Notes under the pieces: model-generated
What the model saw: the letters and a program-made list of their open reading frames with translations, nothing else
Told to the model about the DNA's origin: nothing
The model's database searches: none
Position numbers and translations under genes: made by a program
Assembly: GCA_016297415.1 (NCBI GenBank)
Contig: JAEDGQ010000004.1
Span: forward strand, 1 to 48,562
Reading direction: 5' to 3'
From: Treponema sp.
GTDB taxonomy: Bacteria; Spirochaetota; Spirochaetia; Treponematales; Treponemataceae
DNA length: 48,562 nucleotides
Part shown: positions 35,838 through 43,042 of the stretch, one piece after another
Layout: every line of letters starts with the position of its first letter
Numbering within the stretch: the stretch's first letter is position 1

Positions 35838-36585
35838 GGCGAATTACCTCTTCTGCAAGTTTTTCATAGCTTTTTGCTCCAATACAGCCTGGATCGTAAA
35901 GACAGATTGGAACATTATGGGAAGGTGCTTCTGAAAGACGAACGTTACGAGGAATAATTGTATTGAATACAACATCCTTGAAATATGCCTGAACCTGACG
36001 AACTACGTCCTGTGCAAGACGGGTACGGCTGTCGTACATTGTAAAGAAGATACCGCCGATTATAAGTCCAGGGTTAATTGATTTCTGTACTTTCTGTACT
36101 GTCTGAAGAAGAAGTGTAATACCTTCAAGTGCAAAATATTCACACTGCATTGGAACCATTACAGAATCTGCTGCTGCAAGTCCGTTAAGTGTAAGGATTC
36201 CCAGTGATGGCGGACAGTCAATAAAGATATAGTCATATTTTTCTTTAAGCGGTGCCAGCGCATTTTTAAGGAAGAATTCACGGTTTTCCTGGTCTACAAG
36301 TTCGATAGCGGCACCAGAAAGATCGATTGAAGCGCTGATTGCGTCAAGATTTTCCACAGGAGTATGCTTTACGGCTTCTTCAGGACTACACTGTTCTGCG
36401 AGAAGTTCGTAAATTGTTGGTTTATCTTTTGAAACGCCTACGCCTGTAGACATGTTTCCCTGTGAGTCAAAGTCTACGAGGAGAACTTTTTTTCCGGCCT
36501 TTGCGATATACGCACCAATGTTGATAGCGGAAGTTGTTTTGCCAACGCCACCCTTCTGATTAACAAAAACTATAATTTTTCCCAT
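35830..36585 (-). CDS. parA: Chromosome-partitioning ATPase ParA
   Basis: This 251-residue P-loop ATPase has a deviant Walker A motif KGGVGKTTS (K11 is the signature lysine, K16 the P-loop lysine), the DFDSQGNMS segment and Walker B DCPPSLG. The size is that of chromosomal ParA/Soj. No Shine-Dalgarno sequence precedes the ATG; instead TATATT ends 6 nt upstream, so the mRNA may be leaderless. A palindrome that might be an operator lies 47-64 nt upstream. Confidence 0.96.
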   Translation of the reverse strand: MGKIIVFVNQKGGVGKTTSAINIGAYIAKAGKKVLLVDFDSQGNMSTGVGVSKDKPTIYELLAEQCSPEEAVKHTPVENLDAISASIDLSGAAIELVDQENREFFLKNALAPLKEKYDYIFIDCPPSLGILTLNGLAAADSVMVPMQCEYFALEGITLLLQTVQKVQKSINPGLIIGGIFFTMYDSRTRLAQDVVRQVQAYFKDVVFNTIIPRNVRLSEAPSHNVPICLYDPGCIGAKSYEKLAEEVIRRG

Positions 36586-36591
36586 ACAATT

Positions 36592-36597
36592 AATATA
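36592..36597 (-). promoter_or_regulatory. -10 box of parAB, leaderless geometry
   Basis: On the minus strand TATATT is followed by 6 nt and then the parA ATG. No strong -35 is visible at the expected position. Confidence 0.5.
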
Positions 36598-36624
36598 TCG
36601 GAAAATCTACTTAAAAATATAGTA

Positions 36625-36649
36625 GTTTCGTGAAACATTTAAATGTTTC
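36625..36649. promoter_or_regulatory. Palindrome with parS-like half-sites upstream of parA
   Basis: GAAACATTTAAATGTTTC (36632-36649) is a perfect 18-bp palindrome. Overlapping it, the minus strand reads TGTTTCACGAAAC, which equals the canonical parS TGTTTCACGTGAAACA with two central bases missing. It is a candidate ParA/ParB operator or a degenerate parS. Confidence 0.5.
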
Positions 36650-36714
36650 TCAGAATATAATTTTTAACTCCTTAAAAAAATCCCCTGGCCAAACCAGTTA
36701 TTCCGCAACACTTT

Positions 36715-36810
36715 ACGGGGCCCTCCCCGGCAGAGCCGGAGACCGCTACGTCCGTGGTTCCGCTGTCGCTGCATTGCTTCGCAACGGCTTCCGCCGCCAC
36801 TACCATCGCT
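36715..36810 (-). repeat. GC-rich intergenic element, copy B
   Basis: This GC-rich block lies in the otherwise AT-rich 250-bp gap between parA and the methyltransferase gene. Its core (36751-36775, minus strand) is related to copy A at 3703-3727. A CCGGC/GCCGG hairpin (36728-36739) corresponds to the hairpin of copy A. Confidence 0.6.
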
Positions 36811-36835
36811 GGACCTTTTATACTAAAATAAAACC

Positions 36836-38008
36836 ATGCTTTTATCTGCAACCCTTTCTAAACCTGTAAAAAATATTTCTGAAAAATCTGGGGGTGAATA
36901 CCAGCGTATAAAACTGAAGCTTTCTTCTGCTTCTTCTCAGGAAATCCTTTATTTTGCGGAGTTCTATACAGAAAAGCAGGTTTTTCATAAAAAACTTTCG
37001 GAAAAAGAAGCTCTTTCTTTTCTGGAAGAAAATGCAGGAAAGACTTTTAAAAACTGCGTACAGCGCACCGAAACTGAAGAAATTACAATTCTTGCCAGCA
37101 AAAAAGGGAAAATAACCCGGATTACAAAAAAACTTTCAGGGACAAATGGTTCTAAGGAAAGTGCTTCTCCATTAAAAAACCTTGTAACAGGTGCTGGAAT
37201 CAACAGGAAAAAAAATTACATTTTACCGGAAGGAAAACCAGTTCCTTTTCTGGTACGGCTGGGAATTATGACTGCAGACGGAAAAGTTATTGCATCAAAA
37301 TATGATAAATTCCGGCAGATTAACCGTTTTCTGGAAATTTTCAGCGACCTGCTGCCTGAAATTACAGCTTCAAAAAATGGCCAGCCTGTAAGCGTAGTTG
37401 ATTTTGGAAGCGGAAAAAGCTATCTGACCTTTGCCGTACAATACTATCTGACAGAAATTGTTCATGTTCCATGCCAGATATTTGGCCTTGACCTTAAGAA
37501 AGATGTTATTGATTACTGCAGCAGACTTGCAGATGAATTAAAACTTTCTAATCTTAGCTTTGCAACAGGAAATATTGCTGAGTTTGGAGAAGACAAAAAG
37601 CCTGATGTAATCATTACCCTCCACGCCTGTGATACTGCTACAGACTATGCACTGAATTACGCCATTAAACATGGTGCAAAGGCAATTCTTTCTGTGCCAT
37701 GCTGTCAGCACGAAATAAACCTGCAGCTTAAAAAATCTTCGGAGAATCAAACTCTGGAAAGCCTTTTGAAGTACGGACTTATAAAAGAAAGATTTTCTGC
37801 ATTAGTAACAGATGCTGTTCGCGGCGAACTTCTGGAACAGAAAGGCTACAAAGTTCAGATGCTGGAATTTATTGACGATGCAGGTACTCCAAAAAACCTT
37901 ATGATTCGTGCTGTAAAAACCGGCAGCGGAAAAGAAGCTGTTACTGAGCCTGAAATTTTAAAGGCCCTTAAAACAGAGCAGACTTTACTTAAACTTTTAA
38001 AATCATAG
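36836..38008 (+). CDS. Class I SAM-dependent methyltransferase with a PCC-x-H motif
   Basis: This 390-residue protein has a distinct N-terminal ~170 residues. A Rossmann methyltransferase domain follows, with motif I DFGSGKSY (189-196), GLDLKKDVID (acidic end of strand 2) and VIITLHACD. The sequence PCCQH (288-292) is characteristic of the Methyltransf_32-type family, several members of which act on RNA. The substrate is unknown. The ATG has no Shine-Dalgarno sequence; TATACT (36819-36824) lies 11 nt upstream. The gene sits between GC-rich elements B and C. Confidence 0.78.
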   Translation: MLLSATLSKPVKNISEKSGGEYQRIKLKLSSASSQEILYFAEFYTEKQVFHKKLSEKEALSFLEENAGKTFKNCVQRTETEEITILASKKGKITRITKKLSGTNGSKESASPLKNLVTGAGINRKKNYILPEGKPVPFLVRLGIMTADGKVIASKYDKFRQINRFLEIFSDLLPEITASKNGQPVSVVDFGSGKSYLTFAVQYYLTEIVHVPCQIFGLDLKKDVIDYCSRLADELKLSNLSFATGNIAEFGEDKKPDVIITLHACDTATDYALNYAIKHGAKAILSVPCCQHEINLQLKKSSENQTLESLLKYGLIKERFSALVTDAVRGELLEQKGYKVQMLEFIDDAGTPKNLMIRAVKTGSGKEAVTEPEILKALKTEQTLLKLLKS

Positions 38009-38039
38009 CATAGCCCGTGCTGGAGCCATGGCGGAGCCA

Positions 38040-38122
38040 GCCACCGCAGGGAGCGGAGCGACTGAGGAGGCCGAGGGTTACCGAGTGGCGGAAGGACGGT
38101 TCCGAAGCAGATGGGGCAGCTC
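38040..38122 (+). repeat. GC-rich intergenic element, copy C
   Basis: The element contains GGAGCGAC at 38055-38062 and GCGGAAGGACGG at 38088-38099. These match the two halves of the copy A core, with about 25 extra bases between them. It fills most of the gap between the methyltransferase gene and the prfA promoter. Confidence 0.55.
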
Positions 38123-38124
38123 CG

Positions 38125-38153
38125 TTGATACAAGGGCTTTTTTTCAGTATTAT
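38125..38153 (+). promoter_or_regulatory. Promoter of prfA, leaderless geometry
   Basis: TTGATA (38125-38130), a 17-nt spacer and TATTAT (38148-38153) make a strong sigma-70-type promoter. The expected start of transcription is at 38160, the A of the prfA ATG. There is no Shine-Dalgarno sequence. Confidence 0.8.
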
Positions 38154-38159
38154 AAAAAA

Positions 38160-39236
38160 ATGGACTTTCTTAAAAAAATCGATGAATTAGACAAACGCTT
38201 TGTTGAAGTTAACGAAATGGTTCAGGATCCTGACCTGGTTAAAGACCAGAAAAAATACAAAGACGTTATGCGTGAACACGGCTTTTTAACAAGTGTTCTT
38301 GAAACAGGGCACGAATACAAAAAAACACTTCAGGGAATCGAAGATGCAAAAGTAATGATTACTACTGAAGATGACCCTGACATGAAAGAAATGGCCCGGG
38401 AAGAGCTTAAAGAACTGGAAGAAAAAGTTCCTCAGCTTGAAAACGAGCTTAAACTTAAACTTATTCCTCCTGATCCTCTTGATGAAAAGAACATTATTCT
38501 TGAAATCCGTTCTGCTGCCGGTGGTGACGAAGCTTCACTTTTTGTACGGGATGTATGGGAAATGTACTGTCACCTTGCTGACCGCAAAGGCTGGAAATAT
38601 GAAAATGTTGAAGCCCAGGAAACTGAAGTTGGCGGATTTAACAAAATCGTAACTCAGATTTCGGGAAAATTTGTATATGGTACTCTCCGCTACGAATCCG
38701 GCGTTCACCGTGTACAGCGGGTTCCACAGACTGAAGCTCAGGGACGCCTTCAGACTTCTACAATTACTGTAGCTGTTCTTCCTGAAGCAGAAGAAGCTGA
38801 TATTAAAATCAATCCCGGTGATGTTCGCGTTGATGTAATGCGTGCCGGTGGTCCTGGCGGACAGTGTGTAAACACTACTGACTCTGCCGTTCGCCTTACA
38901 CACATTCCAACTGGTATTGTTGTTATTCAGCAGGACCAGAAATCACAGATTAAAAATAAAGAAAAGGCCTGGGAAGTTCTTCGTGCCCGCCTCTTTGACT
39001 ATGAACAGAGCAAGCTTGATGCTGAACGCTCAAGTGCCCGCAAAAAGATGGTTGGTAACGGTGACCGCTCTGAAAAAATCCGTACTTACAACTATCCTCA
39101 GGACCGGGTAACTGATCACCGCATTAACATGAGTGTTCATAACCTTCCTGCATTTATGATGGGTAACATGGACGATATGCTTGATGCCCTGAACGTTTAC
39201 GTAAAAGAAGAAGAATTCAAAGAACTGGAAAGCTAG
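38160..39236 (+). CDS. prfA: Peptide chain release factor 1
   Basis: RF1 recognises UAA and UAG and releases the finished protein. The 358-residue protein has GGQ at 233-235 and the RF1-type codon-recognition tripeptide P189-Q-T191 (P-x-T), which separates it from RF2. In the following GRLQTST segment the usual His of G-R-x-H-T-S is Gln (Q198). The frame stays open upstream to 38028, but that part is the GC-rich repeat and is not coding. prmC, whose product methylates the GGQ glutamine, lies next downstream, beyond a terminator. Confidence 0.95.
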   Translation: MDFLKKIDELDKRFVEVNEMVQDPDLVKDQKKYKDVMREHGFLTSVLETGHEYKKTLQGIEDAKVMITTEDDPDMKEMAREELKELEEKVPQLENELKLKLIPPDPLDEKNIILEIRSAAGGDEASLFVRDVWEMYCHLADRKGWKYENVEAQETEVGGFNKIVTQISGKFVYGTLRYESGVHRVQRVPQTEAQGRLQTSTITVAVLPEAEEADIKINPGDVRVDVMRAGGPGGQCVNTTDSAVRLTHIPTGIVVIQQDQKSQIKNKEKAWEVLRARLFDYEQSKLDAERSSARKKMVGNGDRSEKIRTYNYPQDRVTDHRINMSVHNLPAFMMGNMDDMLDALNVYVKEEEFKELES

Positions 39237-39263
39237 AAAATACCTGTTCTTTACGAATAAAAC

Positions 39264-39303
39264 CCCTTTCGGACAAATGTGTTGCCGGGAGGGATTTTTT
39301 TTT
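39264..39303 (+). terminator. Terminator of prfA
   Basis: CCCTTTCGG (39264-39272) pairs with CCGGGAGGG (39285-39293), including two G-U pairs, followed by A and nine T. Confidence 0.85.
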
Positions 39304-39331
39304 ACAAATATATTAAAATCTGTCTGTTATA
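39301..39331 (+). promoter_or_regulatory. Promoter of prmC
   Basis: TTTACA (39301-39306) is followed 19 nt later by TATAAC (39326-39331), which is preceded by TG at 39323-39324 (extended -10). GGAGG follows at 39333-39337, before the ATG at 39344. Confidence 0.55.
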
Positions 39332-39343
39332 ACCGGAGGAAAA

Positions 39344-40306
39344 ATGAATCTTTTTCAGACACGAGCAAAGGCAGTTAAGACTCTTAAAACTGCTGTAAAT
39401 CCTGCAGGAAGAAAACTTACTGAAACTCCGGAGCTTGATGCTGACATTCTTCTTCAACACATTCTAAAGCAGAACCGTACCTGGCTTATGGTTCACAGGG
39501 AATATGAACTTTCGAAAGATGAAGAAAAAGCCTTTACTGAAGCCGTTTCTCTCCGTTGTACCGGCCTTCCTGTTGCATATATTACAGGTCATAAAGAGTT
39601 TTATGGTTACGATTTTGCTGTGACCCCTGATGTTTTAATTCCAAAACCGGACACTGAAGTTTTAATTGACCACGCCCTTAACTATCTTGGACAGCAGTAC
39701 TCTACACTGGAAGGTCCCGGAGGAACTCTTTCCGGCATTCCTGAAGTATGCGACATGTGCAGCGGAAGCGGCTGCGTGGGGATTTCAATTCTTAAAGCAC
39801 TGCAGGAAAATGACGGCATTGAAGAAAACAATCTTCCAAAAATGACTTTTGCAGACATTTCCCTTAAGGCACTGGCTGTAACAAGAAAAAATGCGGCTGC
39901 CCTGCTTTCAGATAACTGCCAGTCAAAGCTTCGTTTTGCTCAGTCAAATCTTTTTGACAATGTTCCTTTTAAATACGACATAATTGTTACAAACCCACCC
40001 TACGTTCCTCACTCTGAGTCAATTGAACTTTTAAAAGACGGCAGAAAAGAGCCTTTACTTGCCCTGGATGGAGATGTAAGCGATGAAGGCGACTGGACCG
40101 GAACTGAAGACGGACTTTCCTTAATCAGAAGGCTTATTCCTCAGTGCCGGGAACATCTTGTGAGAGGCGGCGTTCTTTTAATGGAAACAGGTGAATACAA
40201 CGCAGAAGAAACTGCCAGACTTTTTGAAGAAGCGGGCTTTAAAAACGTGCACATTGAAAAAGACATGAACGGCAGGGAGCGGGATGTAATCGGAGAAAAG
40301 TTCTAA
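39344..40306 (+). CDS. prmC: Release-factor glutamine methyltransferase PrmC/HemK
   Basis: PrmC methylates the glutamine of the GGQ motif in release factors. The 320-residue protein has the N-terminal helical domain with PVAYITGHKEFYGYDF, SAM-binding CDMCSGSGCVG and the catalytic NPPY at 217-220. The length is slightly above the usual 280-300. It has its own promoter and a GGAGG site. Its stop overlaps the end of the convergent pseudouridine synthase gene by 4 nt. Confidence 0.95.
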   Translation: MNLFQTRAKAVKTLKTAVNPAGRKLTETPELDADILLQHILKQNRTWLMVHREYELSKDEEKAFTEAVSLRCTGLPVAYITGHKEFYGYDFAVTPDVLIPKPDTEVLIDHALNYLGQQYSTLEGPGGTLSGIPEVCDMCSGSGCVGISILKALQENDGIEENNLPKMTFADISLKALAVTRKNAAALLSDNCQSKLRFAQSNLFDNVPFKYDIIVTNPPYVPHSESIELLKDGRKEPLLALDGDVSDEGDWTGTEDGLSLIRRLIPQCREHLVRGGVLLMETGEYNAEETARLFEEAGFKNVHIEKDMNGRERDVIGEKF

Positions 40307-40902
40307 GGAACTGAAGGCTGAAAAAGCAGTTTTACTTCTTCTTCTGTTAAATGACGCCACTGACCGGGAAGCAGTGTTTCATCAAGAACTAAAGAACCAG
40401 TCCGGACTCTTTTTAAGAAAACAACTTCGTTATTAAGGGCAAGAAAAATGCGCTTTACTTCGTGAAATTTTCCTTCTGTTACTGTAATAAAAAGTTCCTT
40501 TTCCCTGTTCCATTCAATCAGGGCTCCTGAGCTGTACTGAACAGGCGCTTTTTTTTCTGCAGGAAGTTCAAGTCCCTGTTGTGCCTGAGCTGTGTACTGT
40601 TTCTGGTTTTCCGGAGTAACACTATCCCTGAGCCTTACGAAATATTTTTTTTCTATCTGATTTTCTGGTCTGGTAAGGAAATTTGAAAACTGTCCGTCAT
40701 TTGTCAGAAGGAGAAGACCTTCTGTATCTGCATCAAGGCGGCCCACGGTGTGAAGTTTTGCACCTTCAGGAGAAACCAGCAGTTCAGAAGAAAAAGCTTC
40801 ATAAACTGTATGTCTGCGATCGCTGACTGAGGAACATACAGTGCCGGCTTTTTTATTCATCATAATGTAAACTGGATTTTTGCAGCGGGGCTTCCTTCTC
40901 AT
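40303..40902 (-). CDS. RluE/RsuA-family pseudouridine synthase
   Basis: This 199-residue protein has the family motif GRLDADTEGLLLLTNDG, with D57 as the catalytic aspartate, and a HEVKRIFLALN segment near the C-terminus. It lacks the N-terminal S4 domain of RsuA and RluB, so it resembles RluE, which acts on 23S rRNA. The exact target is inferred. The start lacks a Shine-Dalgarno sequence; a TGG-CATACT extended -10 lies 6 nt before the ATG on the minus strand. It is convergent and overlapping with prmC, with no clear terminator between them. Confidence 0.85.
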   Translation of the reverse strand: MRRKPRCKNPVYIMMNKKAGTVCSSVSDRRHTVYEAFSSELLVSPEGAKLHTVGRLDADTEGLLLLTNDGQFSNFLTRPENQIEKKYFVRLRDSVTPENQKQYTAQAQQGLELPAEKKAPVQYSSGALIEWNREKELFITVTEGKFHEVKRIFLALNNEVVFLKRVRTGSLVLDETLLPGQWRHLTEEEVKLLFQPSVP

Positions 40903-41007
40903 AAAATCAGTATGCCATAAGAATTTACTTTTTATAACATCATTTTTTAGAAATTGTTCTTTAATGTGATATTCTTTTAAATAGCATTTTTCGGAGGATT
41001 ATTTTTT

Positions 41008-42687
41008 ATGCGAACGTTTTTAAAACCTGTGCTTCTTTTTGCATGGGTCTGTTCTTTAGCCTGTTTTTCCGGCTGCCAATCTAAAAAGGCAGCTGCTTTG
41101 CCTGACAAGAACATAGAGATTCTTTTTACCGGGGATACTCATTGTAAACTGGACGGCGTTCTTAATTTTGCCAGTGTTTCGGCCTTGAAAAAAGATCTAT
41201 TAAAAGAAACTCCTTATGTTACTTTAATTGATGCAGGGGACGCTATTCAGGGAGAATTAATCGGAACAATCAGCAAAGGCCTCCACATTACCCAGCTGAT
41301 GAATGCCTGCAACTACGATTATGCCATTATCGGTAACCACGAATTTGACTTTGGGCTTAAAAACTTCAGCCGCATAATATCCTTTTCAAAAGCAAAATAT
41401 CTTAATACAAACGTTAAATATACAGGTCACTCTGAAAATAATCTTGAAGGAACTTTTGCCTACGACATTAAGAGTTACGGCAATGTTAAGGTTGCTTTCC
41501 TTGGTGTTTCCACACCTCTTTCCGTTAAATCTTCAACACCTGCTTTTTTTATGGAAAACGGAAAATTTGTTTATGATTTCTGCGAAGGCAATAAGGGCAG
41601 CAAACTTTTTTCTAAAATTCAGAACACAACAAAAAAAGCCCGGAAAGAAGGCGCAGATTACGTTGTTGTAGTTTCTCATCTGGGCATGCGGGATACAAAT
41701 GCTTTTGAACGGCTATTTAATGCTGCTTCCCTCATCAATCATACATCTGGAATTGATGCTGTAATTGATGCCCACGAACACGAACTTAATGAACAGCACT
41801 TTATTCGAAACCTGAACGGAAAAGAAGTTCTGCTTACATCCTGCGGAACAAAGTTTGATAACATCGGAAAACTTACCATTAACACTGAGGGTAAAATTAC
41901 TTCAGAGCTGGTTCATAATTACACAAAAAAAGATCCTGCAGTTCTTGAGGAAATGGAACTGATTAAAAAAAGCATACAGACAGAACTGGCCAGTAAAGTT
42001 GCATACTCTAACATGATGCTTTCAATCAATGATGAAAACGGAATCCGTCTTGTAAGAACAAGAGAAACTGCAATCGGAAACCTTTGTGCTGATGCTTATC
42101 GTGCAGTTACAAATGCTGATATCGGACTTGCAAATGGGGGCGGCATAAGAAAAAGTCTTCCAAAAGGTCATATTACAAATGCAGATATCATCAACATTCA
42201 TCCGTTTAATAACACTATCTGTTCAAGAAAAATCAAAGGCTCCCAGCTTCTGGACTGTCTGGAATTTGCCGCAAAAAATGTTAAAGCCACAACATCTGCT
42301 GGCGGAAAAGCCAATGGTGAGTTTGGAGGCTTTCTCTCTGTTTCAGGACTTCGTTTTACAATCGACACCAGTATTTCAACTCCAATCCTTACTGACGAAA
42401 AAGGAATGCTGACCGATATTCACGGCTACAGAAGAATCAAAAATGTTGAAATTGAAAAGAACGGACTTTATGTTCCTCTTGATCCAAAAGCAACTTATCT
42501 TGTAGCAAGTCATAGTTATATTATTAAAAACAGCGGAGATGGAAATACAACTCTAACCTCCGGTGAACTTATTCACGATGATGTTATGATTGATAACCAG
42601 GCATTAATTTACTACATAACTGAAGTGCTGAAAGGTGATGTAAGCAGCCGCTACAGTAAAACTGAAGGCCGCATTACAGTTAAATAA
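41008..42687 (+). CDS. 5'-nucleotidase family lipoprotein (UshA-like)
   Basis: This 559-residue lipoprotein has a lipobox ending FSGC (C23). The metallophosphatase domain shows GDTHC, IDAGDAIQGE, IIGNHEFDFG, VVVSHLG and an H-E-H triplet in IDAHEHE. The C-terminal 5'-nucleotidase domain (about 335-540) has IGNLCADAYRA and NGGGIRKSLPKG. The family cleaves nucleotides or UDP-sugars outside the cytoplasm for salvage. The usual GHxH metal motif is AHEH here, so one Gly is changed but both His remain. A GGAGG site precedes the ATG. The gene is a single transcription unit. Confidence 0.9.
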   Translation: MRTFLKPVLLFAWVCSLACFSGCQSKKAAALPDKNIEILFTGDTHCKLDGVLNFASVSALKKDLLKETPYVTLIDAGDAIQGELIGTISKGLHITQLMNACNYDYAIIGNHEFDFGLKNFSRIISFSKAKYLNTNVKYTGHSENNLEGTFAYDIKSYGNVKVAFLGVSTPLSVKSSTPAFFMENGKFVYDFCEGNKGSKLFSKIQNTTKKARKEGADYVVVVSHLGMRDTNAFERLFNAASLINHTSGIDAVIDAHEHELNEQHFIRNLNGKEVLLTSCGTKFDNIGKLTINTEGKITSELVHNYTKKDPAVLEEMELIKKSIQTELASKVAYSNMMLSINDENGIRLVRTRETAIGNLCADAYRAVTNADIGLANGGGIRKSLPKGHITNADIINIHPFNNTICSRKIKGSQLLDCLEFAAKNVKATTSAGGKANGEFGGFLSVSGLRFTIDTSISTPILTDEKGMLTDIHGYRRIKNVEIEKNGLYVPLDPKATYLVASHSYIIKNSGDGNTTLTSGELIHDDVMIDNQALIYYITEVLKGDVSSRYSKTEGRITVK

Positions 42688-42703
42688 GATTTTTCAAAAA
42701 AAG

Positions 42704-42758
42704 AAAAGGTGGCTTACCGGGTTTTTAAAGAAAATCAGTAACGGCCACCTTTTTTTTT
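42704..42758. terminator. Bidirectional terminator
   Basis: AAGGTGGC (42706-42713) and GCCACCTT (42744-42751) form a stem with A-rich and T-rich flanks, extended by TTAC/GTAA pairing. It serves the convergent nucleotidase gene and efflux operon. Confidence 0.85.
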
Positions 42759-43041
42759 ATTCTTCTGCCTTAACGCAGAAAAGTTTTATTCCTTCTCTGG
42801 AAAATTTTTCTTTTACGGCTTTTACTACAGCTTTTACTACAGGAACTTTTTTGTCATCTACATAGCTCACCATAATAAAATTTGTTTCAGGCCAGGTTCC
42901 GTCACCTTTTTTGTAATTTTCTTTTCCACGACCTGTAACAAGAGGAATTATGGTATAGAGAATATCAGGAATATGTTCTTCCAGAAGATTGATGATTTCT
43001 TCCTGCACAGACTGATTTGCTATTATTTCGCATCTTGTCAT
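42757..43041 (-). CDS. PG0541-type RND-associated small protein (P-II-like)
   Basis: This 94-residue protein resembles the small transporter-associated proteins encoded after RND pumps in Porphyromonas (PG0541) and treponemes. Typical stretches are CEIIANQSVQEEI, TIIPLVTGRG, TWPETNFIMVSY and GIKLFCVKAEE. The size and strand pattern suggest a P-II-like ferredoxin fold; this is inferred. The ATG at 43041 follows a GGAGG site and lies one base after the RND stop. A longer frame to 43086 would overlap the pump gene and was not used. A regulatory or coupling role for the pump is possible. Confidence 0.8.
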   Translation of the reverse strand: MTRCEIIANQSVQEEIINLLEEHIPDILYTIIPLVTGRGKENYKKGDGTWPETNFIMVSYVDDKKVPVVKAVVKAVKEKFSREGIKLFCVKAEE

Positions 43042-43042
43042 A

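Noticed and set aside
38028..38159. In-frame upstream extension of prfA
   Set aside because: The 44 extra codons come from the GC-rich repeat. Release factor 1 normally begins near the ATG at 38160, which also matches the promoter position.
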